A stretch of 64,000 nt of DNA from Stentor coeruleus (lineage: Eukaryota; Ciliophora; Heterotrichea; Heterotrichida; Stentoridae), in NCBI GenBank assembly GCA_001970955.1, contig MPUH01000220.1, positions 1 to 64,000 of the forward strand, in the 5' to 3' direction. Position 1 is the stretch's first letter. The number at the start of each line of letters is the position of its first letter. The translations under genes and the position numbers were made by a program. Positions 9,024 through 20,989 of the stretch are shown piece by piece. A model generated the notes under the pieces. It did not search any database. It was not told where the DNA came from and saw only the letters and a program-made list of their open reading frames with translations.

Positions 9024-10681
9024 ATGGAAAAATATGAACTTCTCAATCTTCTTGGTCAAGGGTAAAATATAATCAGGACATACGGAAAAGTTATAAAAGG
9101 TAAAGTTAAAGAAACTGGGGATTTTGTTGCTGTAAAAAAAATTAAAAACTGGGAAAACAACAAGATGATAAAAAAAATTACTTTAAGAGAAATTAGGATT
9201 CTGAGAATATTGAATCATCCTAATATAGTTAAGCTTATTGAAGTAATTTATGAGAGAGAAAAAAGTTATTTGGTTTTTGAATATGTGGAATCTACGGTTA
9301 TGAGATGTAGTAAAAATTTGGATATTGATGAGTTTAAAAAAATTGTATATCAGTTGCTTATGGCGTTGAATCATTGTCATGAACAAAATGTTATACATAG
9401 AGATGTTAAGCCTGATAATGTTTTATTATCGAGTAAAGGTGTGGTAAAATTATGTGATTTCGGGTTTGCTAAGGTTTTTAAAGCTAATCAGAAACTTACA
9501 GAATATGTTTCAACACGCTGGTATCGAGCACCTGAGCTACTTGAAGGTGGAGGTAATTATTCATACCCTGTTGACGTTTGGTCAGTTGGGTGTTTATGTG
9601 CTGAACTTTTGACTGGTAAACCGTTATTTCCTGGAAATAATGATGCAGATATGCTAACTAAAATTACGAAGTTCTGTGGGAATTTAACAGAAAATTTAAA
9701 CTTTGAATTTAAAAATCACGCACATTTCAAAAGCTTTGAGGTATGTATTAATCAGCAAAGGTCCCAAGACATTCACACAAATCCCCAACAAACAAATTCA
9801 ATACCACAACTCCTAACATATTAGATTTCTTAAAATCCTGCTTGGAATACGATGCATCAAAGCGTCTAAAAATCTCAGACCTTCTGCAACACCCATTATT
9901 CGATAATCNCCACAACTCCTAGCATATTAGATTTCTTAAAATCCTGCTTAGAATACGATGCATCAAAGCGTCTAAAAATCTCAGACCTTCTGCAACACCC
10001 ATTATTCGATAATCATCTAAAATTCAATTTCGAAAAAGACTTCAAAGATTCATCTTCTCNCATCTAAAATTCAATTTCGAAAAAGACTTCAAAGATTCAT
10101 CTTCTCAAAAAAAAATCAAATTTAAACTTATGCAAACACCCACACCTGAACCTATGACTTATATGAGAATTTACAATAGAAAAAAATCTCCTCATTTCCC
10201 AGTATCAACAAAACATATAGAAGAGTCGATAAAAATGAAAAGAATATCTCAAAGCAATAGTAAAATTAAGAATAAATCATATTTTTTCCCTGAAATCACA
10301 AAGAAAACTGACCAATTACCACAGAAAAGCTTGCATAAATACTTTCAAAAAATGTTTGAAGCACAAAAAAACTATAAATCCGCTATTAAAATATCAGAAT
10401 CTATTGGGGATATTCAGAATAAAAGGAATTTATCATTATCACGTAAAGGATCTACAGATAATTTATCTAGATTGAATATTGAAGTAAATGCTAATGGTAG
10501 TTATATGGCAAATGGCTTGATTAAGAAAAATAATAGACAAGAATCCCCTGGGAATCAGGCTGGAGGATTGTATTTCTCAAATAAATATAGGTTGAAAAGG
10601 TATGAAGAGATTAAGAATAAACTTGGGAAACAGATTCTTTCAAGTTTGAGTAATTTTTCTCCAGTACATCTTTATAAATAA
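9024..10681 (+). CDS. CDKL-type (CMGC) protein kinase, broken by assembly duplications
   Basis: Exon 1 (MEKYELLNLLGQ) joins through a 15-nt intron to GTYGKV, completing the Gly loop; then VAVKKI (Lys), IHRDVKPDN, DFGFAKV, the T-E-Y activation loop before VSTRWYRAPE, and SYPVDVWSVGC. The TEY and the late motif LDFLKSCLEYDASKRL with HPLFDN match CDKL kinases, which control cilium length and disassembly in other ciliates, algae and animals. The basic tail to residue ~490 looks disordered. Two N-junction duplications (around 9909 and 10060) interrupt the frame artificially. The frame also slips near 9740-9765, where a 15-nt intron-like gtatgtattaatcag occurs; splicing it leaves the C-lobe one base out of frame, so either splicing there differs or a base is wrong. 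Confidence 0.8.
9062..9076 (+). other. 15-nt intron in CDKL kinase
   Basis: gtaaaatataatcag; its removal restores the glycine-rich loop GQGTYGKV from two frames. A at position 10. Confidence 0.88.
9804..10014 (+). repeat. Direct duplication around N at 9909 (assembly artefact)
   Basis: Bases 9804-9908 and 9910-10014 are copies of 105 nt with two mismatches, both encoding the kinase segment from TPNILDFLK to HPLFDN. A kinase has this segment once, so the duplication is an unmerged contig overlap. Confidence 0.9.
10014..10106 (+). repeat. Direct duplication around N at 10060 (assembly artefact)
   Basis: Bases 10014-10059 and 10061-10106 are identical 46-nt copies flanking a single N. Counting the copy once keeps the kinase tail in one frame (KDFKDSSSQKKIKFK). 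Confidence 0.9.
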
Positions 10682-11367
10682 TATAAATATTCGATTTAGA
10701 GAATTTTATGTATAGGTTGTGTTGATTAGATGGATTTTTTAATCATATGGAATGATTTTGTTGGAATATATTTTTGGATTTATTAAAAGAATATAGGATA
10801 TTTATTTTTAAAATACTTGTAAATGTATCATATGAGTATATAAAATTATATAATTCTTTAGGATTATAGATACTAGTTTGTATGTTGGTAAATCGTACAG
10901 AGAAAATTTATAGGTGATTTTAATTATGATTAAATTTAAATTTATATTTTGTAAGTAGGATTAGGGAGATTGAATATAGATTATGGTTTTAAAATTTTAG
11001 GATTTCAGGAATTACGAAAGATTTTTTTGATTTGGTTGATAGTAAATGAGATAATTGCATTTCTGATGAGTTTACAGAGAAAATGGTGGGAAAGCAAACA
11101 AAAGCAAAAACGCTAGTAAGTTGTATTAGTTAAGACAATTTTAAAGAGTCCTTATAAGAAAATCCAAGCACAAAAGCATATTCTGGAATTTATGCCTATG
11201 GGAGAAAAAAATAAACCCATCTTGTTATATGCAAATTATAGACAAAACATGATAAACAAGCTTTCTTATAATTAAATCATTATTAAAAATTGCAAATTTC
11301 CAAACTTAAACATTTCAGACTAGATTTTGTTGTAATTCTTATACATAGCAAAATTTTTCAAATATAA
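10682..11367. other. Intergenic with a coding-like relic
   Basis: AT-rich. Between about 11046 and 11273 the + strand reads as protein-like text in one frame (AFLMSLQRKWWESKQKQ, then after two stops ILKSPYKKIQAQKHILEFM and KPILLYANYRQNM). It may be a decayed gene or transposon fragment. Nothing else seen. Confidence 0.35.
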
Positions 11368-12858
11368 ATGGCTGATACTTCACTTCTAAACACTAAATAC
11401 GACGGTCTGACAACTTTCTCCACCTGGCTATATGGAGTAGGGCATGTTCTTAATGATCTTTGTGCCGCTTGTTGGTTCAATTATTTGCTATACTACATCG
11501 CCGTAGTCCAAAACCAATCCAACGCAGTAGCAGGGTAATTTTTACATAGTACCGTGATATTAGTAGGCCAATTAGCAGATGGTATTTTCACCCCTATAGT
11601 AGGCCTGTATTCAGACAAAGTAAAAACTCGTATTGGTCGAAGAAAACCTTGGTACATTTTAGGAACTCTTATTGTACCAATATGCTTTTTCTTTGTTTTC
11701 GAAGAATGCTACCCTTGCAGTTCCGTAAATGAAACTCATCGCTTTGCCGTATCTTTAATTTGGTACAGCTTTTTCGCTGCTATGTTCAATATTGGTTGGG
11801 CTTCTATACAGATTTCCCATATGTCTTTAATCCCATCTTTAACTCCTATAAAAGAAACTAAAGACAAACTTATCGGTATCCGTAATGGTTTTACATATAT
11901 TTCTAATATTGCAGTATTGATCTTAGCATTTATTCTTATCAAAACCCTTAATGAACCAGACCTTCAATTTTCAATACTCAGTATAATAGTTATTGTAATT
12001 GGTTTGATAATCAATATTTTGTTTATAGTTTTTATAGATGAAATTGAGTTATCAAAAATTGCCCAAAGCAGTTATCGTAATCTTGGTAGTTTTTTAGAAA
12101 GTCAAGGGGTTAATGTGTCAATAACTAGTGAAAGTGAAAATCCAGGAAATAATTCTCAACAGAAAAATGAAGATAAAGAAAAAGTTACATGGAAAACTTG
12201 GATGAAACAAAGTCAATTGTATGTTGTTGGAGCTTCTTATACTTTATCAAGACTTTCTAATAATGTGGCAACTGCGATGATGCCTTTTTATTTAACGGCT
12301 GTACTTCATGTAGGAGGTGTTGAGACTACAGATGAGGCTCATACAAGAACACCATGGCAAATTGCTATAATTCCTTTATGTCTTTATGTTGGTAGTACAG
12401 GAATGTCATTTTTTATTAAGACTATAGGAGAAAGGATATCGAGAAAAATACAGTTTATGATTGGAGTTGGGTTTATAATGCTAGCTTCAGTTCCTATGTT
12501 CTTTTTAGCTCCCGAACAAGAGTATGCGATGATACCTTTAGCTTTTGTTTATGGTATAGGGTTTTCATTTACTTTAAACAATTCTATGGGATTTGTAGCA
12601 GCTTTTGTTGGGAAAAATGGGAAATCTGGGGCGTTTGTTTGGGGGTTTATTAGCTTGTTTGATAAGTTTTCTTCGGGGATTGCCCTTTTTATGCTCACGA
12701 ATTTTGGGGATTTAAATAGTGCGGAATATATTAGGATTGCTGTTGGAGGACTTCCGATTATTGCATCGGTGGCAGGAGGGCTGTCGATTTTGTTTATTAA
12801 AGATGTTCATGAGTTCTCGATAGCTAGAAGAAATAGTAAGCTGGCTATCAACTCTTAG
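11368..12858 (+). CDS. MFSD12-like major facilitator transporter
   Basis: Exon 1 (11368-11534) and exon 2 (11550-12858) give 491 aa. About twelve membrane segments. Signature words follow the MFSD12 order: GVGHVLNDLCAACWFNYLLYY in the first helix (20 of its residues match the GHxLNDLCAxxWFxYLL pattern), VGQLADGIFTPIVG, SDKVKTRIGRRKPWY in the A-like loop, and NIGWASIQISHMSLIPSL. MFSD12 imports cysteine into lysosomes and pigment granules in animals. The melanosome link is notable because the inferred host makes cortical pigment granules, but that connection is speculation. A hydrophilic Ser/Asn-rich loop (about 245-265) separates the two halves. Ends in TAG. Confidence 0.85.
11535..11549 (+). 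other. 15-nt intron in MFSD12-like gene
   Basis: gtaatttttacatag; removal turns GCAGG + T into the Gly of VAGTVILVGQ and joins the first helix to the rest. A at position 10. Confidence 0.9.
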
Positions 12859-13393
12859 AATATCTGCTGATAATAATAGAATTGAAATGTTTTATTAAAT
12901 TATTGGGATAATTTAAGATTATCATTCATATGAATATTATTATTGCTAGCTTCTTTCAATATACAAAAAAAATTTCGCTAAAATTTATACTACAAAAATG
13001 AACTTATAAGCACAAGCAAAAAAGCCATCTATTGATAAATCTCATACTTTTCTCTATGTAACTCTTTTATTATTTTTTAAACCTACTTTTTCTTAAATTA
13101 TATGAAATTATCCATCATAACAAATTTCTTCTTTTCTATAAATCCTCCTAAATCATACATAAATTATCAAATTCTCCCTAAAACCTAACATAAAAAATAC
13201 AAAATTTGATTTCCCCAAAACTCATCCAACTAAACGCAAAAAATTATTAAACATTATATCACACAAAAAACCATAACAAAATTCCATTATAAACCTTCAG
13301 ATTTTTTCTTTTAAAAGGATATTTTCCTTTCTTAAAGCAATCTGATTGCTATAATTTTTTATAATCAGTTAAAACTATGCCATATATAAGAAA
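12859..13393. other. Intergenic, 5' flank of glutaredoxin gene
   Basis: AT-rich; from about 12960 to 13390 the + strand is C-rich and almost free of G. No gene or motif recognised beyond this composition. Confidence 0.55.
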
Positions 13394-13750
13394 ATGGGAT
13401 GTCAATGCTCAGCTTTCGATAACAACGATGAAATCCGAACAAATATCGCTGAACCTTTAATAGACATAATCAAAAGTCAGTTCGAAGAATATAAAGTTTT
13501 AGTATACTCAAAATCAGATTGCGAAGACTCACAGAAAGTTAAACAGATTTTTCGACAGAATAATGTAACTTTTGAATACTTTGAAGTAGATAATATGAAT
13601 GAAGGTCCTCAGTTATTAGCTTTACTTCAAAAAATAACTTCAAGAAAGAACCCTCCGTTTGTTTTTATAAAAGGCAAATTCTATGGTAGTTCAAGAGAGG
13701 TTAGAAATGGTTTTGCAAGTGGTGAACTGAGTAAAGCATTATTAAATTAG
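13394..13750 (+). CDS. Glutaredoxin with MGCxC acylation start
   Basis: Thioredoxin-fold redox protein of 118 aa. Residues 35-50 (VLVYSKSDCEDSQKVK) align with the YSKxxCPYC active site; the pair is C43-x2-S46, so it is monothiol. NPPFVFIKGKFYG supplies the cis-Pro (normally TVP) and the strand after it; GSSREV takes the place of the usual GGxDD glutathione-binding word. The N-terminus MGCQCS is a strong N-myristoylation plus palmitoylation signal, which would place the protein on a membrane; this is unusual for a glutaredoxin. The active-site Pro and Tyr are lost (CEDS for CPYC), so activity may be altered. Single exon, TAG stop. Confidence 0.85.
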   Translation: MGCQCSAFDNNDEIRTNIAEPLIDIIKSQFEEYKVLVYSKSDCEDSQKVKQIFRQNNVTFEYFEVDNMNEGPQLLALLQKITSRKNPPFVFIKGKFYGSSREVRNGFASGELSKALLN

Positions 13751-14370
13751 AGATAAAGTAAGGTTAATGTAAAGAGTATTGAGGTATAGATGAGTTTTTA
13801 TCTAAATAAAAGAAAAAAGATTTTTAGTTTATATGAAATTTTAGACTGAAATATGATAAAAGGTTTTTTAAGTTGTTATGCTTTGCAGAATATAAGACAA
13901 AGGTTGAGATTTTAAATGCTGGAATTTTATTTGCAAAGTTGATGATATAAAATATTGTTTAAGTCAAAAATAAATTTAAAAGTTTTGGTTTTTATAGTAT
14001 GCCATTAAAAATTCAAATCTTTTAAATTTCAACCAAAGTCAATACAGCCTTAGTATCTTAATCTTAAACCAAAACTAATTTTTATCTATTATCCCACCCA
14101 GAAACCTAAAAAATCCCAAAAAAATCATAAAATTTCACAACTTAACCTAAAAAGCATTTTACAAATTACAACAGAATTCCACACAAAATCCCAACAAAAC
14201 TTTTCTCAAAAATCTTTCAATCAACACCCTTGCAAATAAATATTTTAACAATTATTTTCAATATTATAAAACCTTACTAAAAATACAAAAACATAACCTT
14301 ACATCAATAAAATTCCTAAAACCCTTAACCTTAAACACAAAATTTCTTCAATAAACTTTTATTACTTAAC
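13751..14370. other. Intergenic between convergent genes
   Basis: G-rich on the + strand to about 13960, then C-rich from about 14080, matching the 3' flanks of the gene on each side. No gene seen. Confidence 0.55.
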
Positions 14371-15330
14371 TTATCTGCTTTTCAATTTCTCCAAAAGTTC
14401 AGGTATGCTCTTGCATTTCGACAATACGAGTATCTGTTGTAAAGATTCTAATTCAGCTGATGTCCATTTCCATATACTCATACAAGTCGGTAATCCTGTA
14501 ATATTACTCTTTCCTATTTTTTTGATCATACATTCCGCTAGTTTCTTATACAACTTACGAAATTCTTTACTATGTGAATAATATTCTTTTAAATGAATAA
14601 CCCTTGGAAGTATATCTTTAGACGAATTCAACTGTAATTCTCTAGCAATTTCAGACAAAAGGTCATCAGCAGGTGAATAATCAGGCATTTGTTTTGGAGG
14701 CGTATTTTCTATCATAGAATACTGCATTGAATTCTGAAAAATAGACGATGGGGTATTTTCAACATTATTCTTAAAAGTAGCGATGATCTCATTAAGTTCA
14801 GCATTTTTCAGATCTTTTGAACGTATTTGGTTCAGTGCGTCATCATATTTTTCTTGTAAAAGTCGATATTCAGATTGTAAAAACTGTATGTCCTATATAA
14901 AAATTACATAGTTATCATTTGGTTCTTTTGAATATCTATAAAACTCTAGTTCTTTTTCTAATTCATGATTGATTTGCATATGATAATCTAAACTTGCTGT
15001 AAGTTCTTGAATTTCCCCTTTGAGTTCTTCAATACAATTATATAAGCGGTTTATAAGGTTGGATTTTTCTTTTATTATCTCGTTGCATTGAAGAAGAGTT
15101 CTTTCATTTACAAAGCTTCGTTCGGAATCAACTTCACTTGATGTTTTCATTGCCCAGTCATTTGATGGGGGCATCTGTCGATATGCATGTTCTGTGTCTT
15201 GATGGCTTTCTAAATCACTAACTGAACGACTTTCTAAGTAATTATCAGAAACTAAAGACTCTTCAATTGCCCCTAGGTGCTTAAGACTGGCTTTGATATT
15301 CTCGAGTTCTTCTTCAAAGTTCCCTGACAT
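14371..15330 (-). CDS. Coiled-coil protein, unknown
   Basis: Two frames (15330-14908 and 14892-14371) join across a 15-nt intron to give 314 aa. An acidic, Ser-rich N-terminus (1-80) is followed by a coiled coil at about 85-180 (INRLYNCIEELKGEIQELTA; after the splice FLQSEYRLLQEKYDDALNQI), a short Pro-rich linker (ENTPPKQMPDYSP) and a compact C-terminal helical region containing LKEYYSHSKEFRKLYKKLAE and SIWKWTSAELESLQQILVLS. The last part looks like a small conserved domain but I cannot name it. A structural, cytoskeletal or basal-body role would be a guess. No signal peptide. Confidence 0.8.
14893..14907 (-). other. 15-nt intron in coiled-coil gene
   Basis: gtaatttttatatag on the coding strand; its removal joins NDNY to DIQFLQSEYR so that the coiled coil continues. 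A at position 10. It carries an in-frame stop. Confidence 0.88.
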
Positions 15331-17134
15331 ATTTTATGGATGATTTTTATGATTGTGTTTAAATTTAACTTTTTGGGCAGGTGAAGAATTTTGAGTTTTT
15401 TAGATGCTGAGGATATGTTGAAGTAGTTTTGATTAGGTTTTATGGTGATGGGTTTATTAGAATAAAAGTGATTTATTTGGATGAATTTTTGAGTTAGGGT
15501 GATTGAAAAGATGATGCGATTTTAAATTTTAGGTTTGGATAATGATAGTAAAAAAGATACTGGGTTGGAAAAAGGAGAAGATGAGGATTTTTTTTTTGAT
15601 TTTAAAAATAGAGATAAAATTATGTTAGGTTTAAGTTGTTTTTTGAGGTAAAATGAAAGTTAGGCTTAGGGAAATTAAGGTTGATAAAGAGTGAATTTTT
15701 ATTAGTTTATAAATTGGTTATTTTTTATCCCGTAAATTATAGAAGAGTTTTATAGTCAGGATTTAATTGCATAAAGATTAATAAAGACTCGGAAGTATTT
15801 AGTGTGATATTGTGTAAAATTCTAATAAAATAAGACTTTAATTATTATCTTACAAAAGATATTATATGTTTTGAGAACATAATGATTGAAACTAAAAAGT
15901 TTTTTTAAAGATGTAAATGATGTATTATATAGTTGTTTAAATATAAGCGAGCAAGAAAACAAAGATTTTGGAGAAAAGACATGAATATATGTAAACATAT
16001 ATAAAAATTCATAAAATATTTTAAGCCTGAATTTTACTTTTAAATGCTTAAAATATAGCTTTTATGCTTAGTATTTATAAAATATTGGTAGAAGTGCAAA
16101 CGATTTGTCATTAAAAAAAGACTTAAATTAATTATCCTGATTTTCCTGAAAATATAATAAATTCTTTTTATATTTTGAAAATGTGGATTTTTCGGATTGT
16201 CTTATAAAAGGGTGAAATTTGATTGGGTTTTGGCTAATGTTATTGAGAATTTTAAGTTGAATATTCAATTTTTAAAACTGGGAAATAAGTTCTCTAAAAC
16301 CTTAGAAATGTTTATGTTTTTAAACCTGTGATAATAATATAAAGAGTTTGATAATTGAAGATAGGGTTAATGAAAATTATTGAATATGATAATGAAATGA
16401 ATTTTAGCTAATTTTAAATTCTAAAATTTATAAGGTTGTGCTATGTAATGGATTTAATAATATTCGGGTGTTAGGGTGTTAAAATTTTTAAGATATAAAG
16501 TGTAAAGTTTTTATTATTAATGGCTATAAGATTATTCTGGTGATAAGTAGAGAAGATAATATAGTATTGCACTAATATAACCATTTTTATATTTAAGATA
16601 TTAAAACTAATTCAAGCTAAAAGAAATCATAAAGAATACATATATAAACTATTCAGAAAAAAAGCGATCCAATTACAGCCTAGCTTTAATTAAACAAAAC
16701 GCTATAGAGAGTAAGAAACTTATAAGCCTTAATAAAAAAAATACACTGAAAAATCAAAAGCTATATAAACAAAGAATACTGTTTATCCTAAAAAATGTTA
16801 AATAAGACTTTTGGTGATTATAGAGAAATAGGCAGAGTTTTGATTTGTAAGAAAAAGTTTGGATTATTTTGTTAATCTTATTGGCTAGTGTAAAGTCAAT
16901 ATAGGATAGAGTATATGATATTTTTATAAATACACAAATGAATTATATTATTAAAATCAGGCTATTTATAGGTTTATTATTAGTTATTATGGTAAACCAA
17001 ATGACTCTTTCCTAAATATTAAATAAGTTTATCAAAAGTATATTCTAACATATATACAATTTATTGCCCAACAACTTTTTTTTTAAGTTTCTCTCAGATG
17101 CATATTTATCAAAGCTTAAAAGGTTATAAACATA
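15331..17134. other. Gene-poor region, 1.8 kb
   Basis: Very AT-rich. G-rich on the + strand to about 15700 (5' flank of the minus-strand coiled-coil gene). A short protein-like stretch at 16583-16695 (+ strand, QAKRNHKEYIYKLFRKK) has no start and ends at a stop; not called. Nothing else recognised. Confidence 0.5.
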
Positions 17135-19270
17135 ATGTCTAAAAGGAAAATTGAAAAGAGCAGATTATATGAAAGGTATAAAAAAGAAAAAATAGCCTTT
17201 TCTGAGATATTTTTAGGAGGGTACTTGAAATTTATATTAGCGAGTTTGTTTATCTTGATACCTATTATCATGATAACATACGGCATATTCTCACAAAAGA
17301 TGCTTATATGCATATTAATGATACTTGGAACCTACACTGTAAAAAAACTTTTGATAAACTCTCGCTACGGGTATTTTTTAGGGATTTTGCTTCTTTGGTG
17401 TTTCGATATGAAAAACCTTGAACTAGCATTGTGGAAATTTCCAAGTTACTCAGGCCTACTCATAGCCACCACAGTGCATATTTTCTGCCATGTACATATG
17501 GAAATAATTTTCAATACTTTTCACGGCTACTTATCAATAATAATTCATTTAAGCCTTTGGTATACAGGATCATATTATTCAGGTATTATTAATTCACAAA
17601 TGCCTAATGAACTGGTATTTACAATGGGTTTTTTTGTATGTGCTAATTTTTTCTGGTATAAATACAAACTATGGAAAGATTATCAAGATATAGAAAGAAA
17701 AATACATTTAGAAGAAAATCAGTCAAATATTTCAAATCTTATAAATGCTGTTCCTGAAGGGATTATTGTAGTTAGTGAAATTTGTGAGATTATAATGAAA
17801 AATTGCACTTATGATAAATTACTTCAAGGGACTAGTTTAGAAGAGTTGAAACTTATAGAAGGATTTTGTAGTAATCAAAAAGGATTTGATGAAAATTTAT
17901 GTAAAAAAATTGTTGAGTTTTTCGGAACTGATAAAAATTCGACTAAATTTGGGGTTTTGTTAGCTAATATGAATTATTTGGAATGTACAGGAAGTAAAGT
18001 AATGTGGGATAATGAAAATGCAATAGTTTTAACGTTTAGGGAGATAAATGATTTAGTGAAATTAGAAAACCAAATCACTCAGACTTCGAAAACTCTGAAA
18101 ATTTTACGTGGGATATCTCATGAACTTAAAACTCCAATGAATATGGTGATAAACCAGAATTCTGAGATTTTAAATGAGACTAAAGGGATACCTGATACTG
18201 TTATTAAGACTGTAAAAAGTAATATCAGTATTCTTCAATATATATTATCTTTAATTCGTGACATGATTGATTATTCTCACCTAAAATCCAATAATTTAGC
18301 CCTTTCGTTCTCATGGGTTGGGATAACTGATTTAATTGAAGATTGTATTGTAATACTTCAAGACATGTATATAAACTCTTCATTTGAATTTCATTTATCT
18401 AATCAACACATAAATGTTTATACTGATAAAAACAGACTGAGACAAAGTTTGTTAAGTTTAATATCAACAAGTCTAGGGTAATAATCATGCAGATTATCTC
18501 AATCACCAAAAGTTATTATAAAAATTATAAATGAACCTCATGGGCTTAGATTAACTATAAGCTTTGACTCATATAAAAACTTTCTTATGAGTCCATCTGA
18601 AACTATAAATTTCATGCGTAGTTCTTTAAAAATAAAAATATCTAAAAAACTCATGAATAAAAACTATAGTAATGAACTTTCAATAATCGAACAAGACAAA
18701 AATGTTATTTCAATGACTTTATTATTTAACATGGTTGAATATAATGAATTTAAAGAACAATCAAATCTAGAAATCCCTGATGAAGGCGATATTATGCTAC
18801 CTTTAACTGAATCTTCATTTAATCTAAGGAATATTTCGAATTTCATTGATATTTTGATTGTTGATGATATTGAAATTAATATCCAGATATTGAAAAAAAT
18901 GATAGAGAATTTACAATTTAATTGTAAATGTGATAGAAATCATAGGAAATATACAGTGCATAGTGCTAATTCAGGTAATGTTGCTTTGGAAATGATTGTT
19001 GCTCAACAAAATGTGTGTAGTGGGTATAAGATTATTATAATGGATTGTTTAATGCCGATTATGGATGGTTGGGAAACTTCATTGGAGATTAATAAGATGT
19101 ATTCTCAAGGGGTGATTAAATTTCTACCTTATATTATTGCATATTCTGCTTTTGATTCAAAAGAAGATTTAGAAAAATGTATTGGATCGGGGATGTGCTG
19201 CCATGTTTCTAAGCCTTGTTTAAAAGAAGAGCTCTGCAAAGCAATTAATGACTGGATCACTAGAGTTTAG
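17135..19270 (+). CDS. Membrane hybrid histidine kinase with degenerate ATPase domain
   Basis: Two frames join across a 15-nt intron at 18478 to give 706 aa. Six hydrophobic segments lie in residues ~30-195, then a PAS-like linker, a HisKA box ISHELKTPMNMV (His329), an ATPase-like region, and a C-terminal receiver domain DILIVDDIEIN ... IIMDCLMPIMDGW (phospho-acceptor Asp632) ... YSAFDS ... VSKPC. Receiver residues DD, D, T/S and K are all present. The ATPase region keeps only RLRQSLLSLISTSLG; the Asn of the N box and the DxGxG and G2 boxes are missing. The sensor may therefore be a phosphatase, a partner for another kinase, or a phosphorelay receiver. Ligand unknown. Confidence 0.85.
18478..18492 (+). 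other. 15-nt intron in hybrid histidine kinase
   Basis: gtaataatcatgcag; removal links STSLG to LSQSPKVIIKIINE, a beta-strand run of the ATPase fold. A at position 10. Confidence 0.87.
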
Positions 19271-20989
19271 TTAGATATGATTTTGTTTTTAATTCTAAAA
19301 GATGCTTGTCTATAATATTTTATGTATAATTTAAAATAAAATTCTTAATGAAGACTTGCCTCAATCATTTTGACGCTAAAGAAAAGAAACAGTAAAGATC
19401 TCCTGAACCAAATAAAGAGTCACATAACCAGCGACAACGAGTGGTTTAATATACCGAATCTGCCTAAAGAAAGAGATCTTAGGACAAATAAACCTCAATC
19501 AGACAAGGTTTAAACCATGCCACCTTAACTATCACCCATTTTAAACTTTAAACTTCTTTATGAATAAAACTCATAAACAATAGAATATAAAATATTAAAT
19601 TTAAGGCATATTCCAGTAAAGAAAATCATTAACAATTTGAAAGTGCATTTATACCAGATTAATGCGATTATAAATTAATTAAATCATTAGATCAATTACG
19701 AAATTAATCCTTGTATAGTTCAAAAATACACAAAAACTTCAGAAAATTATCATAATTTCAATATATTCAGAAGATACAAAATAAAACATATCCCTAATTT
19801 TTTAATAGAAAATTCAATTTAATTCTATAATACAATTCCAATATCATCATTAATAAAATAGTTCAAGGGATTTATTTCTCTAAGATAGGCATTATCTTTA
19901 TTTGCAAACTCTTAATATTTTATACAAATAAATTTTCCTATCTTAAAGTTTTTATATTTACCATATTATATATCAGTATATTCCAAATCAAAATAAAAGA
20001 TCAATACTTAATTTTAAATCAACTACATGATCTTATAGAATAATGATATCAACAAAAATTTCTGAAAATTAGTTTAAAACTTAAAAATAAATTTTGTAAG
20101 GAATATATAAAAATAAATCTATCATATAATGAATATGATTAGAGGCTTGCTAAGTATTACAATATTTCTAATTTGTATTATATTTATCATATTCTAAGTT
20201 AAAATATGTCTCAGAATCTAAAATATAAGCTCATTTCATATTTTTTATTAAAATTTAATATTTTAAGTCACTTGAAGACGCTTTAGTATTTTATGTTTGC
20301 ATTTATTTAGTCAATTTGGATTTATGAATTTTGTTTAACAAAATCTAACGAAAATTTTCTTCAATTAGCTTTATATTCAATAGAGTCTCCTTTATGCTTC
20401 ATATGTATTTTTCCTAAAGTTAATATAATTTTTTTTCTTGCATTTCAATCAAAAGTATTCTTTTAAAAGGTATAATAGTGTGAGGAATAAACAGTTCTAG
20501 ATTATTCCTATATAATAAGCATTTATTTCCTTTCCTACAATGAGGATATAATTAACTTTTACTGCTTCAAAAATGTGATTTTATTCAATGTCTTTGAATA
20601 AGTTTAGACTACTCATTGGATTTCCTTTAAATCATCACTTATTACCATCTGAAAAGATTAACAAAGATTATCATTTTTGGTACATAAAGTTTGAAATTTG
20701 GTACAAAACTTTAGTTTNTTTTGGTACATAAAGTTTGAAATTTGGTACAAAACTTTAGTTTCTTATATTAAAGTTAATACATTATGGTTTTTAAAAAATA
20801 CTTATAGATTATAGCAAATTCTTTAGTTATTATTTTATGCTGAAGCGATGTCATTATACTCTTTAGCCTAGCCTATTTCATATTTATTCTTATAGTAAAT
20901 GTTAAGCATATAAAGTTTATTATAATAAATTAAATTATTGGTAAATAACTAAATTCTTTGGGCTGATTCAAATTTATTGCTTGGTAAAT
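19271..20989. other. Intergenic, 1.7 kb, with a short coding-like island
   Basis: Mostly very AT-rich. At 19352-19513 the + strand carries an ATG-less 53-codon frame of good coding quality (KRNSKDLLNQIKSHITSD, EWFNIPNLPKERDL) in a patch of clearly higher GC. Within it aagatctc and gagatctt form an inverted repeat. It could be an exon relic or a structured RNA; neither is proven. Confidence 0.4.
20675..20761 (+). repeat. Direct duplication around N at 20718 (assembly artefact)
   Basis: Two identical 43-nt copies (20675-20717, 20719-20761) flank a single N in noncoding DNA. Confidence 0.88.
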
